From the NCBI RefSeq assembly GCF_001618955.1, contig NZ_LVYV01000003.1, forward strand, positions 124,001-188,000: a stretch of 64,000 bases of DNA, read 5' to 3'. The first letter of the stretch is position 1. Each line of letters starts with the position of its first letter. Positions 11,070 through 18,060 of this stretch are shown here, piece by piece. Below the pieces are notes generated by a model. It was not told the DNA's origin. It did no database searches and saw only the letters and a program-made list of their open reading frames with translations. Both the position numbers and the translations under genes were made by a program. The DNA comes from Tardiphaga robiniae. Its GTDB lineage: Bacteria > Pseudomonadota > Alphaproteobacteria > Rhizobiales > Xanthobacteraceae.

Positions 11070-12230
11070 CTACTTCTCATCCTTGCGCATCGTCGCGAGC
11101 ACGACGGCGGCAGCGGCGTCACTCGGCAGCATCCGTCCCACGCCCATGATTCCATCCAATCGCGCCATGGCTTCGATCTGACGGCGCCGCACCTGTGTGT
11201 CTGCCAGCACCTCTTGCAACGACGCAGCAAGCTTTTCCGGCGTGCAGTCTTCCTGGATGAACTCCGGAATGACATTCTCGCCGATCACCAGATTGGCGAG
11301 GATGACCGACGATGATGTGATGCGGCGGCGGATGATCCAGGCCTCGACGCTGCCGGCCTTGTAGGCGGTGACCATCGGCACGCCCGACAATGCAAGCTCC
11401 AGCGTCACCGTCCCCGACTTGGCAAAGGCCGCATGCGCAATGCGGAACGCCGCGCGCTTCTCTGTTTCGCCCACGACGATCCGCGGCTGCACCGGCCACG
11501 CCTTGAGCGCTTCGGCGATGACTTCGACGAGATGCGGCATGGTCGGCAGGATCAGTTCGAATTGCGTGCCCTGCTTTTTCAGCAGATCGAGCGTCGCGCC
11601 GAACGTTGCCATGTGATGACGGATCTCGCTGCGACGGCTACCCGGCAGCACCAGCAGCACCGGCGGCTTCATTTCGCGACGCGCCTGCTCTTCCGCATTG
11701 GGACGCAGCGCATCGATCTGCTCGATCAGGGGATGACCGACATAGGTACATGGCGGTCCGCCGAGCCGCTGATGGGCCTCCGGCTCGAACGGCAGCAGCG
11801 CCAGCACATGGTCGACATAAGCGCGCATCGCCTTCGCGCGCCCCGGCCGCCACGCCCACACCGTTGGCGACACATAGTTGACGACGGGAATGGAGGGATC
11901 GCGCTGGCGCACGCGCTTCGCGACGCGATGGGTGAAGTCCGGGCTATCGACGATGACCAGCACATCAGGCCTAGCGCGTAGGACATCCTTGGTCGCGCGC
12001 GTGATGAGCCGCAGGATCGACGGCAATTTCCGTACGACGGCTGCAAGGCCGATGATGGAAAGCTCCTCGATGGGAAACAGCGATTGCAGTCCTTCCCGCG
12101 CCATCGACGAACCGCCGACGCCTTCGAAGCGCACATCGTCGCCGAGCCGCTGGCGCAGCACCTTCATCAGCGCTGAGCCGAGACGGTCGCCGGATTCTTC
12201 GGTGGCGATGAGATAGATCGTCTTCGTCAC
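11070..12230 (-). CDS. lpxB: Lipid-A-disaccharide synthase
   Basis: GT-B (family 19) glycosyltransferase, 386 residues, peripheral to the inner membrane. It joins UDP-2,3-diacylglucosamine and lipid X to the tetraacyl disaccharide of lipid A. N-terminal IYLIATEESGDRLGSAL is the conserved nucleotide-sugar region, and the mid-protein motifs YVSPTVWAWRPGRAKAM and YVGHPLIEQ are diagnostic. Start and lpxI stop overlap by four bases (ATGA), so the two are translationally coupled. Last gene of the lpxA-lpxI-lpxB group. Confidence 0.97.
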   Translation of the reverse strand: MTKTIYLIATEESGDRLGSALMKVLRQRLGDDVRFEGVGGSSMAREGLQSLFPIEELSIIGLAAVVRKLPSILRLITRATKDVLRARPDVLVIVDSPDFTHRVAKRVRQRDPSIPVVNYVSPTVWAWRPGRAKAMRAYVDHVLALLPFEPEAHQRLGGPPCTYVGHPLIEQIDALRPNAEEQARREMKPPVLLVLPGSRRSEIRHHMATFGATLDLLKKQGTQFELILPTMPHLVEVIAEALKAWPVQPRIVVGETEKRAAFRIAHAAFAKSGTVTLELALSGVPMVTAYKAGSVEAWIIRRRITSSSVILANLVIGENVIPEFIQEDCTPEKLAASLQEVLADTQVRRRQIEAMARLDGIMGVGRMLPSDAAAAVVLATMRKDEK

Positions 12231-13108
12231 GTCGGAAGTCCCGTCACGAAAAGACCTGCGGCATCGGCGGCGACAATCATCTGCTGCGGTTCGGCGACGA
12301 TCGTATTGCCTGCGACAATGGCGATGCCGGCGAGCTTCGCGGCCGCAGCGCGCTCGATCGTCCGCGGCCCCAATGTCGGCAGATCGAAACGCAGATCCTG
12401 ACCGCTCTTCGGCGCCTTCACCAGTACGCCCCGCCCTGCCTTGGCGCGAATACGTCCCTGCTCACGTAGAAGCGCCACGCGGGCCAGCAATCCATCGGTA
12501 CCTTCGATATCCTCGATCCCCACCACATGCCCGTCGATCACTACGGTAGCCTGGCCGATATCGAACGGGCTTAAGGCGCGCAGGACTTCGCGCCCACGCG
12601 CGATATCGGCTTCAGCGTCTTGATCCGGTACGGCACGTGTCACGCTGCCCGCAGGCATCAGCACATCCGGCGCGACGTCCTTGATCCCCAGCAAACGAAA
12701 ACCTTCATGCTCGAACAGGCGGCTGATACTCGTCAGCAAATGATCGTCACCGCCGCGAAACGCGCGAAACACTTTCGGCATCACGCGAAGCGTTGCCCAG
12801 TCCAGCCTGATCTCGGAGATTGCCGGCCGCACCAGCGTGCCAATGAACGTGAGATCCCGGCAATTTTCGCTGCGCATCAGCTTCAGCAAACGGCCAAACT
12901 GGCCGATGGGAATCCAGTGGTGCTGAAATCGGGCCACCAGCGCCGGATCGCAGAACCCCTTCAGCGCGAACAACACTGGCTTGATGCCGCGCGCCTGCAA
13001 CGAGTCCGCGACGGCGAAGGGCAGCGAGCCGCCGCCGGCGATGATCCCGAACGGCGAGCCTATCGGCGGACGTTCTTGCAGATCCTGCGCTTGAGCCTGG
13101 TCGGTCAT
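12227..13108 (-). CDS. lpxI: UDP-2,3-diacylglucosamine diphosphatase LpxI
   Basis: Hydrolyses UDP-2,3-diacylglucosamine to lipid X. LpxI (formerly DUF1009) replaces LpxH in most alphaproteobacteria and is unrelated to it. 293 residues. The N-terminal domain begins GIIAGGGSLPFAVADSL. The catalytic C-terminal domain contains GTDGLLARV, GVLVKAPKSGQDLRFDLPTLG and the C-terminal AGNTIVAE. Start at 13108 (MTDQAQAQ) follows the lpxA stop by 23 bases. The genetic position between lpxA and lpxB is the normal one. Confidence 0.95.
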   Translation of the reverse strand: MTDQAQAQDLQERPPIGSPFGIIAGGGSLPFAVADSLQARGIKPVLFALKGFCDPALVARFQHHWIPIGQFGRLLKLMRSENCRDLTFIGTLVRPAISEIRLDWATLRVMPKVFRAFRGGDDHLLTSISRLFEHEGFRLLGIKDVAPDVLMPAGSVTRAVPDQDAEADIARGREVLRALSPFDIGQATVVIDGHVVGIEDIEGTDGLLARVALLREQGRIRAKAGRGVLVKAPKSGQDLRFDLPTLGPRTIERAAAAKLAGIAIVAGNTIVAEPQQMIVAADAAGLFVTGLPT

Positions 13109-13131
13109 GGTTCGCCCCGCGATACCCGAAC

Positions 13132-13935
13132 TCAAGAGTTGTTCTTGCTATCCTCGGGCAGACACAGTGCGCGGTGCTTGGCACCCGCGATGAATGTCAG
13201 GATTTCTGCAATCGCCGGATCGTCATTTGCCAAAGGCTGCACGCGCTCAAGCCGCTCGGCGAAGACGCCCGCGCCATGGAACAGCTTTTGATAGAACGAG
13301 CGCACGGCGGCGACGCGCTCCTTCGTGAATTTGCGGCGCTTCATGCCGATGATGTTGAGGCCTTCCAGCGCCGCATATTGACCATTCACAAGCCCGAACG
13401 GGATGATGTCGCCGCGCACGCCGCAGATGCCACCGACCATGACCTGGGAGCCAATGCGGGTGAACTGGTGCACGGCCGACAGCCCGCCCATGAAAACGAA
13501 ATCGCCGATCTCGCAATGGCCGCCAAGCGTCGCCGAGGTCGCGAAGATCACGTCATTGCCGACGTGGCAATCATGGCCGACATGGGCGCAGTTCATGAAG
13601 TAGCCGCGATCGCCCACCGACGTGATGCCGCCGCCGGCGACAGTACCCGCATTCATGGTCACGGACTCGCGGATGGTACAGCCATTGCCGATGGTCAGTC
13701 TGGTCAGTTCGCCCTTGTAGCTGAGCGACTGCGGGGGCGTGCCCAATGAGGCGAACGGATAGATCGTGCAGTTCTCGCCGATAGTCGTCTGCGCCGTCAC
13801 GTTGACATGCGATAGCAGCTTCGTGCCTGCACCGATCGTGACGTGTGGTCCGATGATGCAGAAGGGTCCGATTTCGGCGCCCTCGCCAATGACAGCACCG
13901 TCGGCGACGCGGGCGGTTGGATCGATCTTGCTCAT
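13132..13935 (-). CDS. lpxA: Acyl-ACP--UDP-N-acetylglucosamine O-acyltransferase
   Basis: First enzyme of lipid A synthesis: transfers a 3-hydroxyacyl chain from ACP to the 3-OH of UDP-GlcNAc (or the 3-amino analogue). 267 residues. A left-handed beta-helix of hexapeptide repeats (IDPTARVADGAVIGEGAEIG onwards) is followed by a C-terminal helical domain. The catalytic base is the histidine in the AHVGHDCHVG segment. Start at 13935 (MSKIDP). Unlike in relatives, fabZ is not directly upstream: a 2.5 kb segment on the opposite strand intervenes. lpxA-lpxI-lpxB must therefore use a promoter in 13936-14091, a region that also holds a LexA box. Confidence 0.97.
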   Translation of the reverse strand: MSKIDPTARVADGAVIGEGAEIGPFCIIGPHVTIGAGTKLLSHVNVTAQTTIGENCTIYPFASLGTPPQSLSYKGELTRLTIGNGCTIRESVTMNAGTVAGGGITSVGDRGYFMNCAHVGHDCHVGNDVIFATSATLGGHCEIGDFVFMGGLSAVHQFTRIGSQVMVGGICGVRGDIIPFGLVNGQYAALEGLNIIGMKRRKFTKERVAAVRSFYQKLFHGAGVFAERLERVQPLANDDPAIAEILTFIAGAKHRALCLPEDSKNNS

Positions 13936-14048
13936 CGAGAAGTCCAGTTCCTGCAGATTTCTAGGATTTTCCGCTGCGTAACCCGCGTCACGTGGACTGT
14001 CCAGTGCCGCGCCGACAAGCGCCACTGGAACCTTGCTGAACTCAATAT

Positions 14049-14063
14049 GTTCATGATATGTTC
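14049..14063. promoter_or_regulatory. LexA (SOS) box between lpxA and the HTH pair
   Basis: Perfect GTTC-N7-GTTC (GTTCATGATATGTTC). It overlaps the -10 element of a possible plus-strand promoter (TTGCTG at 14033-14038, 18-bp spacer, TATGTT at 14057-14062), 29 bases before the start of the first HTH gene. The same region must hold the promoter of lpxA on the other strand. LexA control of the HTH operon is inferred from the site. Confidence 0.72.
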
Positions 14064-14091
14064 TTTATGGACCAGTACGGAATGACCTTTC

Positions 14092-14349
14092 ATGGCGCTT
14101 CTGACCAATCGGGAGGAGGAAGTATTATCGTTGGTTGAGCAGTCGATGAGCTGCAAACAGATCGCCCGCGCGCTCGCCATTTCCGAGTTCACCGTCCGCA
14201 AACATCGCGCGAGCATCCTGCACAAGATGCGGCTGGGAACCACGGCGCAACTTACCGCCTTCGCCAAAACATCTTTCGCCAACACGTCGCAAGTTGGCGA
14301 GACATCGCAACAGGTCGATCAGCGGGAAAGACACGACCGGTCTTTTTGA
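14092..14349 (+). CDS. HTH-only LuxR-type DNA-binding protein, copy 1
   Basis: 85 residues consisting of little more than a GerE/LuxR C-terminal helix-turn-helix (TNREEEVLSLVEQSMSCKQI, then ISEFTVRKHRASILHKM) plus a polar tail. There is no receiver or autoinducer-binding domain, so it resembles GerE-like stand-alone regulators. It overlaps the next gene, which encodes a paralogous HTH. A LexA box lies just upstream of its start. Target and effector are unknown; the two downstream genes are the simplest candidates. Confidence 0.75.
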   Translation: MALLTNREEEVLSLVEQSMSCKQIARALAISEFTVRKHRASILHKMRLGTTAQLTAFAKTSFANTSQVGETSQQVDQRERHDRSF

Positions 14350-14588
14350 TCGGCAGCCGACCTATCCTCCGACCGCGCGAAATCGACGTCGCGCGGCTCA
14401 TTGCTGTTGGCCTCACCAGCAAGCAGATCGCCCGCAAACTCGGGATCAGCCCCCTCACCGTCCGCAAGCATCGCGAGAACGCGATGCGCAACCTGAACGT
14501 CCACAGCCTTGCCGAGCTGATCGATGCGACGAGGCGGCTCGGTTTCGTCAATACGCCATCGGAGCCATATCGCACAACCAATGGTTGA
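14346..14588 (+). CDS. HTH-only LuxR-type DNA-binding protein, copy 2
   Basis: 80 residues, TTG start at 14346 overlapping the preceding stop (TTGA), which implies translational coupling. The GerE-type HTH reads LRPREIDVARLIAVGLTSKQ, then IARKLGISPLTVRKHRENAM. It is clearly paralogous to copy 1 (both have SKQIAR/CKQIAR and TVRKHR), so an in-place duplication is likely. The pair could act as a heterodimer or as regulators with slightly different targets. No sensory domain is present. Confidence 0.75.
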   Translation: MIGSRPILRPREIDVARLIAVGLTSKQIARKLGISPLTVRKHRENAMRNLNVHSLAELIDATRRLGFVNTPSEPYRTTNG

Positions 14589-14707
14589 TGCACGCTATGG
14601 TTGTTATCCGCGACATCGTCACGACATCACGCAAGCCGCAATGCTTCCTCGCTTCGCAAGGCCGCTTGTTGTCGCCGACCCGTCACCATTCAGCCAGGAG
14701 CAGCAAC

Positions 14708-15361
14708 ATGGCCAAATACACGATCAAGGTTCTGAACAACTCTGGATTCGCGAAGAATTATGTTCTCTTCATGCAACCACCCGCTGTGACATCGACGGGC
14801 GGACAGCCGGTCGTTTACAGCAACGCGTGGGTGACTTTCAACGGCATCCTGCCGGGTGGAACGGATACGGTCGAGTACACCGACGAGACTTTCGCCTACT
14901 GGGCGACTGCAACCATGCCCGTCGCTCCAGGGACAACCATGGGCCAGAGCGGCGCTGCTGCGGTCGATGTCACTCTGCAGGACAGCGTCACCTTCGCCGG
15001 AACGACGCCCATCGGGTTCGGCACCGTTACACCGGGCGGCGCGATGACCGGCTCTTACAGGATTATCGCCAACAACGATTTCACGGCATCCAACGGATAC
15101 TTGTTCGGTCTGGCGCGTCCCGGCAACGTTCCAAGCATCCCGTCGCCGGTCGCTACCTTCATCGCAGAGCCGAACGACACGTTCAACGTGACACCTGTGA
15201 TCAACTTCTATGTCGCCGATGGCGCATACACGCCCGGTCAGATCATCGATTACACCGCAGCCTCGACCAAGGCCGGCAACGTCAACTTCACGGGTCGCGC
15301 GCAAACCAGCGCTGTGGTCACGCAGAACCCCGACGGCTCCTTCTCCCCTCAGTACTATTGA
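14708..15361 (+). CDS. Uncharacterised beta-rich protein, island gene 3
   Basis: 217 residues; not recognised. ATG at 14708 with a GGAG-type site in CAGGAGCAGCAAC just upstream. No signal peptide or membrane segment: it begins MAKYTIKVLNNSGFAKNYV. The composition is rich in Thr, Gly, Asn, Ala and aromatic residues with almost no Cys or Lys, and short strand-turn patterns (FGTVTPGGAMTGSYRI, FNVTPVINFYV) run throughout. This suggests a soluble all-beta protein, perhaps self-assembling. It lies 119 bp after the HTH pair and 152 bp before another unknown gene on the same strand. Confidence 0.7.
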   Translation: MAKYTIKVLNNSGFAKNYVLFMQPPAVTSTGGQPVVYSNAWVTFNGILPGGTDTVEYTDETFAYWATATMPVAPGTTMGQSGAAAVDVTLQDSVTFAGTTPIGFGTVTPGGAMTGSYRIIANNDFTASNGYLFGLARPGNVPSIPSPVATFIAEPNDTFNVTPVINFYVADGAYTPGQIIDYTAASTKAGNVNFTGRAQTSAVVTQNPDGSFSPQYY

Positions 15362-15513
15362 TCGATCGGCTTCGGTGAAGGCCTGCGTCCTGGCCGCACC
15401 AAATCCTGATCTGGATCTGCACCATGTGCGCCGAGATCGGTGCCGCCGCAGCGGGCGGCGGCACCGCATAACCATCCCCTCCAATTCACATGCTGACATC
15501 ACAAGAGGTCCAC

Positions 15514-16338
15514 ATGGCTGTAGCCTATTCATCCTTTGTCACACCGACCGGGAATCTCGCACCGGCGATTCACGGCGCCAATTTCGACGCTCCGTTCAAC
15601 TGTTCCGCCACATTCACCGGCACCTGCTCGGCTGGTGAATATCGCCAATATGTCATGGGCCAGAACACGGCCAATGGCAGCGTGGTCGCCCTCGTGTTGT
15701 GCGGAGCTGTGGTGCTGCTACCAGCGGCATATCAGGAAGATGGCTGTCCGTCGGGCAGCTGTACGGCGTACGGGCATCGAACCTGTCCACAGCACCCGTA
15801 TGATCGTTATGACCCTGCACGTCCGGACGGGTGCCAGTTCTCGATGTATGATGCGCCCGGATTCAAGAACGTGGTGCGAGGGACCACATACGTCGTCTAC
15901 TTTTCATTCCAGGGAAAACTGATCGACACGTCAGCCGGCGGTGCCGTCCTTGCAACAAAAGGATGGACGGTAGAAGGGACTACGACCGTGGCAGAGACTC
16001 CTCCAACACCGGCTTTGGTTGGCTTGTCGGCGACCGAGAAACTCATTGGTGCGCATACCGCGCTCAATCTCGAAACCGGCGCTCTTGAATTGCACATCGT
16101 GATCACGCGCCCCGCAGGCTTACCGGGCCTCGATGGCTCGTCGATGAGCCTGTCTCTCATCGATCCGACGGGTAAAAGATCGCATCCGTCTGACGCACCC
16201 GCGGTGCACGAGATCGGGACTCAGAGCCAATCGACCGTGAGCATCGTCTATACGCTGGGCCAGGGCACCACGCCGCCGAGCTCGATAGAACTGGCTATAC
16301 ATGGCGGCGTCGTCACGATGCGTGTTCGGCAGCGCTAG
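15514..16338 (+). CDS. Uncharacterised cysteine-containing protein, island gene 4
   Basis: 274 residues from the ATG at 15514, preferred over 15490 because AAGAGGT sits 5-12 bases upstream. Not recognised. No classical signal peptide. Seven cysteines fall in the first 107 residues (about positions 30, 38, 63, 78, 83, 91, 107) and none later, pointing to a compact N-terminal Cys-rich domain, then a linker with TVAETPPTPAL and a C-terminal beta-rich domain (residues about 170-274). The cysteine pattern hints at export or metal binding, but the sequence shows no export signal. It ends at the edge of a palindromic repeat. Confidence 0.68.
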   Translation: MAVAYSSFVTPTGNLAPAIHGANFDAPFNCSATFTGTCSAGEYRQYVMGQNTANGSVVALVLCGAVVLLPAAYQEDGCPSGSCTAYGHRTCPQHPYDRYDPARPDGCQFSMYDAPGFKNVVRGTTYVVYFSFQGKLIDTSAGGAVLATKGWTVEGTTTVAETPPTPALVGLSATEKLIGAHTALNLETGALELHIVITRPAGLPGLDGSSMSLSLIDPTGKRSHPSDAPAVHEIGTQSQSTVSIVYTLGQGTTPPSSIELAIHGGVVTMRVRQR

Positions 16339-16438
16339 CGCGTTTTCGAGCGAAGTGGGTACCGGTTCGCATCAAGAAAACGCGTCTAAACAAAAAGCTA
16401 GAGCCTCGGTTCCGCTTCTATCGGAACCGAGGCTCTAG
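16339..16438. repeat. Composite intergenic palindromic repeat, possible terminator
   Basis: Two modules. The first (16339-16384) has inverted ends CGCGTTTTC / GAAAACGCG around GCGAAGTGGGTACCGGTTCGC. The second (16398-16438) is a perfect 17-bp stem CTAGAGCCTCGGTTCCG / CGGAACCGAGGCTCTAG with a 7-base loop. From memory, near-identical modules are scattered through Bradyrhizobium and Rhodopseudomonas intergenic regions. It separates the convergent island and fabZ transcription units and may serve as a two-way terminator. Confidence 0.85.
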
Positions 16439-16466
16439 ACGAATGACGCGGACTGAGCGGTCGACC

Positions 16467-16946
16467 TCAGTCTGTCAGCATTGCACCGACATCGGCCTCG
16501 GCGACGACCTTGCCATTTACCTTGGCGTCGCCATGGAACCACCACATCGCCTTTTTCCGGCCGATCAGGTGCAGATGATATTCGATCGTATCGCCAGGCA
16601 TCACCGGCTTACGAAACTTGCACTTGTCGATGGTGAGGAAATACACCGCACGCGGCTTCTCGGTGCCTTCGACGGACGAGATGCCGATCACGCCCGCTGT
16701 CTGCGCCATGCCTTCGATCATCAACACGCCGGGATAGACCGGGCGATCAGGGAAATGCCCGAGGAATGCCGGTTCGTTGATCGTGACGTTCTTGATACCA
16801 ATGCCGCTGAAGTCCTTGCGGATGTTGACGACACGATCGATCAGAAGAAACGGATAGCGATGCGGAAGGGTCTTGAGGATGGTGTTGATGTCGACCGTCT
16901 CGATGATGATCGGCGATGCGCCATCGCTTGGTAAATCCTGGCTCAT
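16467..16946 (-). CDS. fabZ: 3-hydroxyacyl-ACP dehydratase FabZ
   Basis: Hot-dog fold dehydratase of type II fatty acid synthesis, 159 residues. The catalytic pair is H64 in [11 protein letters not shown] and E78 in LMIEGMAQ; the segment [12 protein letters not shown] near residue 30 is family-diagnostic. It competes with LpxA/LpxD for 3-hydroxyacyl-ACP, which is why it normally sits between lpxD and lpxA. Its start overlaps the lpxD stop by four bases (ATGA). Here it is the last gene of the upstream transcription block because the island interrupts the cluster immediately after it. Confidence 0.97.
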   Translation of the reverse strand: MSQDLPSDGASPIIIETVDINTILKTLPHRYPFLLIDRVVNIRKDFSGIGIKNVTINEPAFLGHFPDRPVYPGVLMIEGMAQTAGVIGISSVEGTEKPRAVYFLTIDKCKFRKPVMPGDTIEYHLHLIGRKKAMWWFHGDAKVNGKVVAEADVGAMLTD

Positions 16947-18028
16947 TCCCGCCCCTCGTCTTTCGTATCCTGCGTCGCCGCATCCGTTCCCGGCATGCTC
17001 TCGCGGGCGAGTCTCTCAACCGCGAGGATCTCGCGGAACCATTGCTTGGTCGGCCGGGCAAAGATGCCACCCCACCGCGCGCGCGGCGGAATGCTGTCTT
17101 TCACTCCGGCCATTGCTGCAACTTGTGCGCCATCGCCAATCGTAATGTGATTGTTGAGGCCCACCATGGCGCCCAGCGCGACGTTGTCGCCGATGGTCAG
17201 ACTGCCTGCAAGGCCGCATTTGGCAGCGATCACGCAGTGCCGTCCGATCGTCACATTGTGGCCGATCTGGACCTGATTGTCGATTTTGGTCCCCTCGCCA
17301 ATCACGGTATCGCGCAGGCTGCCGCGATCAATCGTAGTGCCGGCGCCGATCTCGACGTCGTTCTGGATCAGGACACGGCCGGTCTGCGGGACCTTGATGT
17401 GCTTGTCTCGCCCGAACACGAAGCCGAAGCCGTCCTGGCCGAGCTTGCAGCCAGGATGCACCAGGACGTTGTTGCCGATCAGGGTGAACTGCAGCGAGCT
17501 GCCGGCGCCGATATTGCAATCGCGGCCGATCTTGACCCCGGCCGCGATCACCGCGCCCGAACCGATGATGGTTCCGGATCCGATCTCGACATCCGGACCG
17601 ATCACGGCCAGCGGATCCACTGTAACGTCGTCCTCGAGCTGAGCCGAAGGATGGATGACGGCGGAAGCTGCGATGCCGGAAATGGCGAAGCCGGAGGTCG
17701 GACGCAATGTCTCCGGATACAGCTCGCAGGCCAGCTCCACGAAGGCAGCGAAGGGCCGCTTGGCGCGCAGCACCGTCACATGAGCCGGAATGTCGCCCTT
17801 AAAGCTCTCACTCACCAGGCAGGCACCGGCCTTGGTGCGGGTCAGCTGATCGATGTAACGGAGGTTTTCGAAGAAGGTCAGGTGATGGGGGCCGGCCTCG
17901 TCGAGCGCGGCCACCCCGGTCACGATCTGATCGGCCCGCGTGGGGTCGACCAGTCGCGCCTTCGTTGACGCGGCTATTTCAGCCAGCGTCAACGACGGCG
18001 ATTGCTTGAAGAACGTCGGCAGAGCCAT
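16943..18028 (-). CDS. lpxD: UDP-3-O-acylglucosamine N-acyltransferase
   Basis: Adds the second 3-hydroxyacyl chain in lipid A synthesis. 361 residues from MALPTFFKQ (start 18028; an in-frame ATG at 18058 only adds ten non-conserved residues). It has an N-terminal uridine-binding domain (about 1-100), then a left-handed beta-helix of hexapeptide repeats and a short C-terminal helix. The catalytic histidine is expected in the QIGHNVTIG stretch. The bamA stop lies 32 bases upstream. Confidence 0.96.
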   Translation of the reverse strand: MALPTFFKQSPSLTLAEIAASTKARLVDPTRADQIVTGVAALDEAGPHHLTFFENLRYIDQLTRTKAGACLVSESFKGDIPAHVTVLRAKRPFAAFVELACELYPETLRPTSGFAISGIAASAVIHPSAQLEDDVTVDPLAVIGPDVEIGSGTIIGSGAVIAAGVKIGRDCNIGAGSSLQFTLIGNNVLVHPGCKLGQDGFGFVFGRDKHIKVPQTGRVLIQNDVEIGAGTTIDRGSLRDTVIGEGTKIDNQVQIGHNVTIGRHCVIAAKCGLAGSLTIGDNVALGAMVGLNNHITIGDGAQVAAMAGVKDSIPPRARWGGIFARPTKQWFREILAVERLARESMPGTDAATQDTKDEGRE

Positions 18029-18060
18029 TCCACCCGTCGCGGTCCGGCCGGAGATCAAAC

